Of a stretch of DNA of 64,000 nt, positions 1-9,567 are shown in pieces. The DNA lies in assembly GCF_003171515.1 (NCBI RefSeq), contig NC_089393.1, positions 2,232,001 to 2,296,000 on the forward strand. Reading direction: 5' to 3'. The position numbers and the translations under genes are program-made. The notes under the pieces are model-generated. The model did not search any database, had not been told where the DNA came from, and saw only the letters and a list, made by a program, of their open reading frames with translations. The stretch is from Pyrenophora tritici-repentis (Eukaryota > Ascomycota > Dothideomycetes > Pleosporales > Pleosporaceae). Within the stretch, counting starts at the first letter, position 1. The number at the start of each line of letters is the position of its first letter.

Positions 1-831
1 GAGAACATGTCTCACGACAACTTCCTCGCCGCCTTACGACCGAAGATCCAGGGTACCTGGAATCTACACAACTCGCTCCCAAGCGGAATGGACTTTTTCG
101 TTCTCCTTTCCTCGACCGGTGGTGTTTTCGGTAGCCGTGGTCAAAGCAACTACGCAGCTGGCAGCACCTATCAAGATGCGTTCGCAAAGTATCGCGTATC
201 CCTCGGAGAGAAATGCATTTCGCTCGATCTTGGTCTGATGCTCGCCGTTGGATTCGCCGCCGAAAGGCAACACATCACCGATTCACTGCGGACCGTAGGG
301 TACGAAGGCATCCACGAAATCGAATTTCACGCAATGTTGGATCACTTCTGCAATCCAGATCTTCCACTCCAAGACCCAACCAAGGCGCAAATCGTCACTG
401 GCGTTGCGACGCCGGCGTCGCTAGCCGCCAAGGGGCTCGGTGAAATCTTCTGGATGTCCAAGCCCATCTTCCAAAGCCTCCGTCAAATGGACCGACAGTT
501 CTCTGTATCGAGGACTGTCAGGGAAGAGGGTGCAAATTACCGAGCACAAATCGAACAAGCAATGTCTCAACAAGGCGCCGGACACATTATCGCGCTCGCA
601 CTCGTAAGAAAGCTATCCGCAGCTCTTAACATGCCCATCGCCGATATTGAAGTGGAGAAGCCGGTATACGCGTATGGTGTTGATTCCTTGGTCGCAGTGG
701 AGATTCGCTATTGGTTTTTGAAAGAGTTCAAGGCCCAGATCGCTGTGTTTGAGATTATTCGGAGCGAAAGCATTGAGAAACTGTGTCTTCTCGTCGCTTC
801 CAAGACACAGTATCAGCAAAGATGGAACTAG
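1..831 (+). CDS. Highly reducing polyketide synthase, C-terminal end (5' truncated by window)
   Basis: The reading frame is open from base 1 to a TAG at 829-831, so this is the last ~276 codons of a longer protein. The visible part starts inside a ketoreductase domain: an LLSSTGG motif carries the catalytic Ser, followed about 14 residues later by GQSNYAAGSTYQDA with the catalytic Tyr. A linker follows, then an acyl carrier protein whose phosphopantetheine site is GVDSLVAVE (Ser about residue 227 from the first Met in view). The chain stops about 45 residues after that Ser, so no thioesterase or condensation domain follows. The order KR-ACP-stop is typical of fungal type I highly reducing synthases, which build reduced polyketide chains. 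The upstream KS, AT, DH and ER domains lie outside the window, so the product cannot be inferred. Confidence 0.93.
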   Translation, partial: ENMSHDNFLAALRPKIQGTWNLHNSLPSGMDFFVLLSSTGGVFGSRGQSNYAAGSTYQDAFAKYRVSLGEKCISLDLGLMLAVGFAAERQHITDSLRTVGYEGIHEIEFHAMLDHFCNPDLPLQDPTKAQIVTGVATPASLAAKGLGEIFWMSKPIFQSLRQMDRQFSVSRTVREEGANYRAQIEQAMSQQGAGHIIALALVRKLSAALNMPIADIEVEKPVYAYGVDSLVAVEIRYWFLKEFKAQIAVFEIIRSESIEKLCLLVASKTQYQQRWN

Positions 832-3510
832 AAAGGGGGAGGCGATGATGGCATAATGATCAAGTGTCGAGGTGGTTGGCATGGACGACGCGTTGGGCTT
901 AGAGGTGTTAAAGGCTAGGCGTCGTCGCGTACATGCCACGCCCTGACATCCCAGATACCATCTCCAGTAATTAGACGTCTCTTATTCAAGAACCACTACA
1001 TGCTGAGAACTGGAGTGACTAGAGAAGTAATGTACACATGGGGAAGCGCATGTTTGATGGTGCAGATGCCTGTCGCGGTTCAGTTCCGAATTCCGCTTAT
1101 ATAATCTATGGGCCCTGGGCTAGCGCTTCCCCGCCGCTGTCCTTGCGGATCAGCTACACTTTTCTAGCTTTCCCATCAACCACATGTTCTGCTAGTTCTA
1201 AGGGCCCTTGATACACTATTCTATCTGTATGAAAATCTTACACATTCATTGCGCGAGATGACATTTGTCAGGACATACCAGAAGTATAGCCTGCGTCCGG
1301 TGAGCCTTTTCAGCGTGTATACTGCTGACACGCATCGATGAACTGCCTTCTTAGGACCGACGTGTTTGCGTTCCATGCAACCGTAGACATGAAGCCGTTC
1401 TGCCGCTGGTCATTGCACCAGCTGAGAATAGCCGCAGCGCCGAAATTCAACTCCATCTTACGCCCTACTTTCCCGATCGCCAGTTCATTACTGGTACCAC
1501 GTACACAGCCTTTTCGAAAATTCTCGGAACGATTACCTCCTGTTGGTATCATCCCGCACACAGGCAACTGAAGTCGAGTATCACACCCTCGCATACAAGT
1601 GGCCAAATCGCACTGCACTCGATCAGATCTACCAATTGCCCTTATTTCATTACTGAAAAGGGGATAGTTGGTGTTTAATGAAGGCTACGGAACTCAGAGG
1701 TCAGATGTACCTGGCATAAGGAACTTGCATATCTCTAATACATGGCCGATTAGACATGTAAAATCGGACAAAGCCATCTGGACGAATCTTAGACGAGCCG
1801 GACAATCTATCGGACGTACGTACCGCCGTACTTTGTGTTGTTCTCAACCCGTTTCTCTACGAAGACATGGGTGATTTTACCCGTCACACTGATCAATTGT
1901 GGACGGGCCGAGCATGTCACTCAACGGGACAGCTTACATCAGCCATATCCGACACTCCCGCACGTGCAACTCCAGTTGCAACCTGCCTTCGGGAACGTGA
2001 ACTGTGCTCAAGTCGAACCAGACAGGACGACCTGTATAGGGAAACAAGGATGTATAGCACGTCCTGGTAATTTGACGAACAGTTGATTGCCACGCTAAAG
2101 AGATTTGCATACTGCAGTCATCCTGAAGGTACATGAAAGCCTTCGGCGATTCTGTCTGACAATTCTGCACATCGCCCATTTAAGCCACATTGAGCTGGGG
2201 CTGTACGAATACGCGCTGACACAATATCATGATCGACAAACGAACCAGCTTCCATTCAATCATTCTCGTTACCTTTGTCCTTTTCCCCCATCGCGATCGA
2301 AGTTTGGGAGAAGTGTACTTTGGCTCTGCCTTCAATCTTCTTCATGAATTGAAATTACAAGCTGAAACAATGACCCAGTTGGAATGAGAACGAAGCCGAA
2401 AGGATGCAGAGATACCACACCCGTGGATACAGCAAAATGACGCCTTTCAAGAAATGACTGCATATTGAAGTTCAACTACTGTTGAATAGGAGATATTGAT
2501 GTGACACAGTTATGTGTCTGTGTATCGAGGGAATTGCCGTCTGAGCCACAGAGGGCCGCTCTGGTTGTCCTGGCACCCCTTACAAACTTACAGTAAGGTT
2601 TACTCGGTCGCTGTTCCGGCGCAGCCGATTAGTTCCCGACAGGGCTTCATGCCCGTGCCGATGCTTATACGGTGGTACCATATTGCGCGTCATTTTCGCA
2701 TAGCTTGGCTTCCCCGCACCTCCGGAGACACCTTCTTTATCTGCCACCGCCACGCGCCTACGATTGGTACCGGTCTGCGTTGAAGAATTGTGAGTGAGCA
2801 ACTACCGGCCCGCTACGCTGGGCAAGCTTACATGTCATGCCCGATACGGACACCAATGCGGCGCAGCGATCTCGCGTAATACCAGGCTTGGCAATGACGA
2901 TGATGCCTTGTTTCAGTATACTATACCACCATGCGGGACCTTAGAATTGCCATACAGTATTACTAAGCCTATTTCTCCTTTATGATGATGCCGACGCCCT
3001 CCGGGGTAATTGTCAGTTAGCTCAGGGACATGCTTGCGATGCCTTTCTGCTAACCTTCATCTGCTATACCTATGTCGTCACGCCTGTCTTAAGAAAACCC
3101 TCACCGGTACTTACACAACCTGTTTCTTAGAATTTAAGATGTCCATGTGGGGCCTTCCATGAGGGAACACGCCCCAATAATACTTGGCGCAGCCCTCCCG
3201 GGAAGGCCGGTAGCGCTCACAATGAGCCTTCCCTGAGCCGTCAGCACTGTATTTTACAACAAGAGTGTGCCTTGAGCCCATGGAGGCCCATGAGGCTTGA
3301 ACACGGAGCCTTGGCTACTCATCAGGCGGCTTTGCTCTCGGTACCAGCATGGATACCGCATCATTTCGTACCGTGTCTGCTGTAGTCAGCGTCATTTGCC
3401 CTTGCTATCGCTCCAAGGCTCTATGTTCGCCCGATATAAAAGGCCATTACACTTCCCCTGTTGTTCCTGGACACTTGTAGTCCACAGGTGCAGCCTGATC
3501 CGAGTTCAAT
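832..3510. other. Intergenic stretch, 2.7 kb, no gene recognised
   Basis: It lies between the PKS stop and the GMC oxidoreductase start. Only short overlapping frames on both strands are present, none with a recognisable domain or a sensible intron chain. No terminal repeats, transposase motifs or tRNA were seen. The last ~80 bp contain a TATA box for the next gene. Confidence 0.6.
3435..3442 (+). promoter_or_regulatory. TATA box of the GMC oxidoreductase gene
   Basis: TATAAAAG lies 76 bp upstream of the chosen ATG at 3511, a normal distance for a fungal core promoter. It supports that start. Confidence 0.6.
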
Positions 3511-5454
3511 ATGCGGTCCTTTACCAAACAGACGTCTACTTGCCTATTGCTTTCGCTTTCCTCGCTATTCTCATTGACAACAGCAACGCCCCAGGCTGAG
3601 TTCAATGAGGAGTATGACTTCGTCATCGCGGGTGGTACGTTGGTCTTTCTCGTCATCATCACACCCCAGTTCTCCAGCTTTACCAGTCTTGTTTCATGAT
3701 TCAAGTCCATAAATTAACAATATACAGGAGGAACAGCTGGTTTGGTTCTAGCGAATCGCCTGACGGAGTCCGGCAAGTTCACAGTACTCGTACTGGAAGC
3801 TGGACCCAGTCCCGAGCAAGTCCTCGCATACGAATCACCAGGAGGCAACCAGTTTCTCAAGGGCAGCTTGATCGAATGGGGCTTCACTACCACTCCGCAA
3901 GAGCACTTGGGCAACCGTACTCTACAGTACCTTCGTGGACGTGGTCTCGGTGGCTCTAGCGCGATCAACGGTCTCTACTACGCCCGAGGTTCAGCCAGTG
4001 TATATGACAGCTGGGTCGAGGCTGGAAACAACGGATGGGGCTGGAACGATATTTACCATTACTTCAAGAAGAGCACCAAGATCAACCCGCCAGCCTTGTC
4101 ACCAGAGCTCTCTCAATTTACGATGAAGTACAAGACGTATGAACCCACTGCCTACGGAGACGGGCCCCTGCAGCTCAACTTCCAAGGCTATGTTGCACCT
4201 TCTACTGAAGCGTTCGTCGTTGCATGCTCTGAAGCTGCGAATATTCCTATCGTTCAAGATTTGAACCTTGGAAATAGTGAAGGTGTCAAGCACGGCACCA
4301 TCACGATGGACGATAAACTCAGGAGAAGCTCGAGCTACGACAGTTTCTACAAGCAAGCTGCTAACCGGACCAATCTCAAAGTCCTGCACGACGCACCTGT
4401 TTCTGGACTTATCATGGACACTACAGGTAGCAAGCCTCGTGCTATCGGCGTCAACTACATTGAACAGCGTACCGCCTTGGTCAACCGAGTCCGAGCTCGC
4501 AAGGAAGTCATTGTCAGCTTGGGTGCTTTCCAATCACCCCAGCTACTCATTACCTCCGGCATTGGCCCCAAAGCAGAGCTTGAGAAGCACGCCATCACAC
4601 CCGTTGTCATCAACGAGAATGTTGGTCAGCACCTCAACGACCACTCCGTCTTCAGCATCATGGCCCGGGTCCAAGACGGCGCCTCAACCACCGACATGTC
4701 GCGCAACGCCAGTAGCCTACGCGCCGCCCAGAATCTCTTCTACACCAACCTAACAGGTCAGTACACCGCGCCCTCGGGTGTAACCAACGGCTTCCAAAAG
4801 TTCTCTGAGCAACAACTCCGCGACATGAACGCAACTGCCGTCATCGATGCCGGTCTCACCAACCAAACGCACGTCGAGTACCTATTCGAGAGTGTGTGGT
4901 ACCCGTGGATCCCAACACCATTCTATGCGCCCCGGGGTAACGAATCCTACATGTCCCTCACTGCATCCAGCATGGTGCAGCTCTCGCGCGGTTCAATCAC
5001 ACTACGCTCAGGCTCAATGTCAGACTTGCCCCTCGTCAACAGCAACTACTACGCCGACCCCACCGACGCCGCGATCGCTATTGAGTCCTTCAAGTACCTC
5101 CGTGCCATGCTGCGCCACCCGGCCCTGTCGCAATTCACCATCGGCCCCAACTCCGGCGAAGTCAGCCCCGGCCCTGCCGTCGCGGACGATGACCACGAGG
5201 CTATCCTCAAGTACGTCAAGGCAAACACTATCCCTAACTGGCACGCTACTGGCACCGTTCGCATGTTGCCAGAGGACAAGGGTGGTGTGGTAGACGAGAG
5301 GTTGAGGGTCTATGGTGTTGATGGCTTGAGGGTTATTGACTGCAGTATCGTTCCTATTCTGCCTGATGCCAACATCTTGGCAAGTATCTACATGGTTGCT
5401 GAGAAGGGTGCGGATATGGTGAGAGAGGACAACGGAGATGAGAGGACCTATTAG
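3511..5454 (+). CDS. Secreted GMC-family FAD oxidoreductase (two exons)
   Basis: Exons 3511-3634 and 3728-5454, 616 aa; intron 3635-3727 (GTACGT...ACAG). Splicing rebuilds the FAD-binding GGGTAGLVLANRL motif, which neither exon has alone. An N-terminal hydrophobic stretch (CLLLSLSSLFSLTTA) looks like a signal peptide cut near residue 25. GMC signature 1 is GRGLGGSSAING and signature 2 is GAFQSPQLLITSGIGP. The C-terminal active site has NWHATGT (catalytic His), with Asn in the PDANIL segment as the second position of a His/Asn pair. The family includes glucose dehydrogenases, aryl-alcohol oxidases, choline-type oxidases and oxidoreductases in polyketide clusters; the substrate cannot be read from the sequence. 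It is on the same strand as the PKS 2.7 kb upstream, so cluster membership is possible but unproven. Confidence 0.93.
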
Positions 5455-5859
5455 AAGTTAGAAGTTTGATTTTTCTGCTGGATAAGCTTGGGATTGGAGG
5501 AACTTAACTGGTATTAAGCAAAGGAGGTTGTTGTTTAATGTGTAGTTGAATTCAATTCGATATTTACTTCTATCATAATGTTTGCCATCCCAGAAGGCAT
5601 GCAGATCGATACTGATGAGTGAGTGTATAGCTGCAAAAATTGCGATTTTGCTTTCTTGGTTAGATCCTTGTCTACGATTCTGTTCTTTGCTCTTCGGTAG
5701 TTGTACGTGACAGGTTGGTTGCTCAAACGCCACTGCAGCTTGCTTGCACTTCACTTTACAATCATAACTCTCCAGCTTCAGACAACATTAAACGCAACGT
5801 TTCTATACTCCATCCATCATCGCCCCCACCACCCTCCTACCACCTATGATCACATCACC
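5455..5859. other. Convergent 3' intergenic stretch
   Basis: This 405 bp spacer lies between the stops of the GMC oxidoreductase (+) and the alanyl-tRNA editing gene (-). It is AT-rich near 5.5-5.7 kb and CT/CCA-rich near 5.8 kb. It probably holds both 3' UTRs; no gene seen. Confidence 0.6.
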
Positions 5860-6768
5860 TCACACGTCCGCAACATCATAGCTAATCCGACTAACCCTCT
5901 TACTCCTCTTAACCCCCTTCACCACCACCCTAGCTAACTCCCCCAATCTCTCCACATGCGTCCCCCCACACGGATAGCTCCCCTTACCCCCCATCTCCAC
6001 AACCCTAACACCCATCTCATCCCCTTTCAACTCGGCCCCATCGCCAACACCGTAGCACTCGCGCCTCGCCCTGTCTTCATCCCAGAAGAAGATGCTGACA
6101 GGGAGGTCCTGCGCGACCATTTCGTCGACGGTGGATTGGATGGTAGGTGCCAGGGTGGACGGGATGGAGCCTGTGAAAGTTACGTAGGCGGCATTGGGAT
6201 AGTGGCTTGCTTTGCTGTCTGCGATTGTGTTGGGGAGGTCGCCGCGTTGGATTAGCGTATTTACGGCGAGGCCGATTACGTGGCCGGCTGTGTGGAGGCG
6301 GGAGTGCAGGGTGCGGAGGGGGATGTTGATGGCTTGGCGGAGGTGGGTTGGGGGTGTGAATGGTGAGGAGGAAGGGAAGAAGCCCATGTGGAGGATTGCG
6401 CCGGTGGGGAGAGAGCGGACTTGGCTGACGGTGAAGGTCGTTTCTTTTGCTTTGTCTCCGCTTTCTGGGGGTGTTGTAGCTGTGGTCATGGTTCCTGTGT
6501 CTGATGGTTGTCCGCCACCTTGGGCGTGGAAAATCGTTTCCGAGACGGTGAGTACATGCGGTTCCGGCGCGTTTTGTGCTTCTTGTCCTGCTTCTCCGTC
6601 TTTTCCTTGTGAAGCGGGCGACGCTGGTTTGAATAGCGCTCGGGTCTCTTCAGGGAGAGAGGATAGTGGCTGTACGGAGACTAAACTAGTCTTGTGTTCG
6701 TACAGTTGACCTTGAGTTTGGTAGAGCGGTATCGTCCTGTGGGCGAGGGGGTCGGCGGGTTCTGACAT
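5860..6768 (-). CDS. Free-standing alanyl-tRNA editing protein (AlaX-like)
   Basis: Single exon, 302 aa. The start is the ATG at 6768 (MSEPADPLAH); the frame stays open upstream, but only a TTG is available there. The protein matches the editing half of alanyl-tRNA synthetase without the aminoacylation domain. HAQGGGQPSDTG (about residues 81-92) is the conserved glycine-rich strand. The zinc-binding pairs are HTAGH (His159, His163) and CGGTH (Cys267, His271). Known members hydrolyse Ser- or Gly-mischarged tRNA-Ala in trans. A low-complexity insert (about residues 49-70, rich in A, E, G and Q) separates the first strands and is probably a loop. The gene is convergent with the upstream oxidoreductase. 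Confidence 0.9.
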   Translation of the reverse strand: MSEPADPLAHRTIPLYQTQGQLYEHKTSLVSVQPLSSLPEETRALFKPASPASQGKDGEAGQEAQNAPEPHVLTVSETIFHAQGGGQPSDTGTMTTATTPPESGDKAKETTFTVSQVRSLPTGAILHMGFFPSSSPFTPPTHLRQAINIPLRTLHSRLHTAGHVIGLAVNTLIQRGDLPNTIADSKASHYPNAAYVTFTGSIPSTLAPTIQSTVDEMVAQDLPVSIFFWDEDRARRECYGVGDGAELKGDEMGVRVVEMGGKGSYPCGGTHVERLGELARVVVKGVKRSKRVSRISYDVADV

Positions 6769-7777
6769 TGTTGCCGTTGGTGGTGGGGTGGCACAGCGAA
6801 GAACTTGGGTAGTGCGATATAAACAAGTGTTCTTCCTCGTACTGCTGATACCAAAAGACTTGTTGGCGAGTCGGACAGTGATACGTATAGCTATCGTGAC
6901 GTTGTTGTGGAGCAATGGAGAAAGAGATGGTCGCAGATGCGATGGTTCAGAACAGCTACTTGTGCCGAAGAAAATACTGGACTTTGCCGCTTTGTACGTA
7001 TGTCAAGAAGGAAACCCTTTTAAATAACAGCTATATTCAGCTTCCTTCCGAAGAACACAGCTTTCCTATATAGAGTCCAAATCATGTGGGGATAGCATTG
7101 ATGAGGTAATCCTACACGCCCTTTAGAAGATCGCAAGTACATACGCTATACCGCTTTAGGAAGGTACATAACAAAATGTAAGGTCTTGACGTAGTTTTGC
7201 CGCTCGCTTAGCATTCCTTCCTTACACATTGCAGAAACCAAGCTTGGAGAAATTGTAAATGTAGGATTTGCTGTTCTACCTACGAAATCATCGGAACAGC
7301 GAGCTTTGCGTTAACTGCTGTGAAAGCTTTTATCCGACCTCTTCATCCTTCTTGGGCTTCGAACGATGATAATTAGTCACAGAATCATAGTAGAGGCGAT
7401 GATCGAGAAAGGTCTTACTTGTAACAACTTCAATGTATTGAAAGCGGCAGTAGATAACCAAAAGCATGTTGCTGAGTGATTACAAAGATAAAAGCTATGA
7501 TAAAAATGAAAACGCTTGCGATAGACTTTGCTTTTGTAGCTCAAACGCCAAACTAAACAAAAAGAAGATGCCCAACAACTAATGACCAACTGGCTGAGAA
7601 ACCCATCTAGATCATCTATAGTGCTCAACGCTTTCCTTCCCGCGATGTAAACATGAAACAAAAAGAGAAATTGCCTGCCGAAGATGATGACTTTCTATCA
7701 AGGAAAAGCGCACAAGCCAACCCTGGGTATCTTTCTTTCCCTTTCCCTAATGATGCCTTTTTTCAACAACGACAAAC
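6769..7777. other. Intergenic stretch, 1.0 kb
   Basis: It spans the promoter side of the alanyl-tRNA editing gene and the 3' side of mannitol dehydrogenase. It is AT-rich between 7.0 and 7.75 kb. No coding frame with family features or RNA gene was seen. Confidence 0.55.
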
Positions 7778-9478
7778 TTAAGCGTACTTCTCAATCATAG
7801 CGAGAGCACCCTCACGCTCCAAGCCCTCCAAAGCGGTCTTCAGCTCTTGAACGAAGCGCTTGTCCTGGCGGAGGTCGTCACCAAAGAGGTTCTTGATCTG
7901 GAGCTGGGCAATGGGGCCCTCGGCGGCCTTGGCCTGGAGTTCCTCAACCATGGGGTCGTCGACCTTGAAGGCGTTGCCCGCATCGTCGATACCCTTGTTG
8001 TAGCGGAACCATGCAGCGGCGACGAGAGTCAGGCGGCGGAGAGGTCCACCAGCGATGATCTGCTCGGCAATGCTGGGCATGATGAACTGGGGGATCTTGC
8101 CGCTGCCGCCGAGGCAGATACGTGGGAGCTCATCCTTGAGGGTGGGGTTGGAGAAGCGACCGAGAAGGGTGTTGCAGTAGTCGTCGACGCTGACACCGGG
8201 GATCTGGGGGAGAAGGGGCTTGACCTCCTGCTGCATCATGTTGATGACGAACTGGCGGTAGACGGGGTGGCTGATGACCTCGTGGATGTAGGTGAAGCCA
8301 GCGAGCTGACCAGCGTAACCCATGGCAGAGTGGCTGCCGTTGAGGAGACGAAGCTTAATCATCTCGTACTCCTCGACCTGGTGGACGTCGGGAACGATCT
8401 GGACACCGGCCTTCTCGAAAGGAGGGCGGCCATCGACGAACTTGTCCTCGAGCACCCACTGGTGGAAGGGCTCGGTGACGACTGGCCATGCGTCCTCAAC
8501 ACCAAAGTTCTTGGCTAGGCTGACCTTGTCCTCGTCGTTGGTACGGGGAGTGATACGGTCGACCATGCTGTTGGGGAAAGCACCGTTGCTGGCGATCCAG
8601 TCGGCGACCTCGTTGTTTCCGGCGTGGCGGGCAAACGAAACAAGCATGTTGCGGCTGATGTCACCGTTCTTCTGCATGTTGTCGCAGGAGAGGACGGTGA
8701 AGGGGCGGAGACCAGCTGCGTGGCGCCTGGCCATGGCGGCATAGAGGTAACCGAAGACGGTGCGTGCGGGCTGCTCACCAGCAAGGTCGGCGGCAACGTC
8801 TGGGTGGTCGATCTGGAGCTCGTGGGTGTTTTCGTTCATGTAGTAACCGCTCTCGGTGACAGTCATGGAAACGATGTGGGTGTCGGGGTGGGCCATCTTG
8901 GCGATAACAGCCTCGGCGCTGTCAGGAGCAAAGAGGTAGTCGGTGATACTGCCAATGACGCGGGCGCTGGTACCGTCTGCGGCACGCTCGATCATGGTGT
9001 AGAGGTTGTCTTGGGGCTTGAGAGCATCGCGCATAGGAGCGGCGAATGGCTGGAGGTCAACACCACAGATGGACCAGTCCTGGACGTTGAACTGTTCGAG
9101 GAGGGTGTCGACATAAGCTGCAAGATGGGCGCGGTGGAAACCACCAACACCAACGTGGACGATACCCTGCTTGACGCCGTGCCTCTTGTAGGTAGGGACA
9201 GAGACATTCTGGAGCGAGGACAGGTTCTTGCTGTTGAGCTTCAAAGTAGCGGCAGGTGCTGCCTTGCGTGACTGTGTAGGAACAAACTTCTCCTCCTTTC
9301 GGGGAACAAAGCCCCTGGGTGGTGCTTGGTAGACGTCTGAGGGTGTCTGGCGGACAGCCTCTGTGCTCTGGAACCTGCAGCTGATGGCAGCAGGGCGACG
9401 ATGGGCTGGCCGTGTCGACTGGAAGACAGCTCGAGCGCGAGCGGCGCGGAGGAGGTTCCTGGCGACTTGAGGAGGCAT
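7778..9478 (-). CDS. Mannitol 2-dehydrogenase with mitochondrial-like N-terminal extension
   Basis: Single exon, 566 aa from the ATG at 9478. This is a long-chain (polyol-specific) dehydrogenase that interconverts mannitol and fructose with NAD. The Rossmann motif is HVGVGGFHRAH (about 108-118), the family signature is VDRITPRT (about 306-313), and the catalytic set is KLRLLNGSH (Lys375, Asn380, His383). Usual fungal enzymes are about 500 aa and begin near LKLNSKNLS, here at residue 79. The extra ~75 residues are Arg/Ala/Ser-rich, lack acidic residues at first, and contain CRFQSTEA, which resembles a mitochondrial processing site. An in-frame ATG 28 codons upstream (9562) is rejected because it abuts the TATA box. 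No in-frame ATG lies between 9478 and the catalytic domain, so a short cytosolic form is not obvious. Family assignment is sure; targeting is inferred. Confidence 0.95.
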   Translation of the reverse strand: MPPQVARNLLRAARARAVFQSTRPAHRRPAAISCRFQSTEAVRQTPSDVYQAPPRGFVPRKEEKFVPTQSRKAAPAATLKLNSKNLSSLQNVSVPTYKRHGVKQGIVHVGVGGFHRAHLAAYVDTLLEQFNVQDWSICGVDLQPFAAPMRDALKPQDNLYTMIERAADGTSARVIGSITDYLFAPDSAEAVIAKMAHPDTHIVSMTVTESGYYMNENTHELQIDHPDVAADLAGEQPARTVFGYLYAAMARRHAAGLRPFTVLSCDNMQKNGDISRNMLVSFARHAGNNEVADWIASNGAFPNSMVDRITPRTNDEDKVSLAKNFGVEDAWPVVTEPFHQWVLEDKFVDGRPPFEKAGVQIVPDVHQVEEYEMIKLRLLNGSHSAMGYAGQLAGFTYIHEVISHPVYRQFVINMMQQEVKPLLPQIPGVSVDDYCNTLLGRFSNPTLKDELPRICLGGSGKIPQFIMPSIAEQIIAGGPLRRLTLVAAAWFRYNKGIDDAGNAFKVDDPMVEELQAKAAEGPIAQLQIKNLFGDDLRQDKRFVQELKTALEGLEREGALAMIEKYA

Positions 9479-9561
9479 TGTGTAAGTGTGAATGGATAAA
9501 GGTATGTTGGTATAGAGGGAAATGGGAGAATGAGCAGAGGACAAGACGGGATGTTCAAACA

Positions 9562-9567
9562 TTTATA
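9562..9567 (-). promoter_or_regulatory. TATA box of mannitol dehydrogenase
   Basis: On the minus strand TATAAA lies 84 bp upstream of the ATG at 9478. The alternative ATG (9560-9562) overlaps the end of the box, so it would sit upstream of the expected transcription start. This favours 9478 as the start. Confidence 0.55.

Noticed and set aside
832..3510. Decayed transposon between PKS and GMC oxidoreductase
   Set aside because: Suspected from the lack of genes, but no terminal repeats, transposase motifs or clear AT shift were seen.
6212..6709. 165-codon frame antisense to the alanyl-tRNA editing gene
   Set aside because: Shadow frame; the minus-strand gene has clear family motifs.
8624..9271. 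215-codon frame antisense to mannitol dehydrogenase
   Set aside because: Shadow of codon bias in the real gene; Gly/Val-rich composition without domain.
9479..9562. Upstream in-frame ATG (MFEHPVL) for mannitol dehydrogenase
   Set aside because: It overlaps the end of the TATA box, so it would sit upstream of the transcription start; the ATG at 9478 opens directly into a presequence-like segment.
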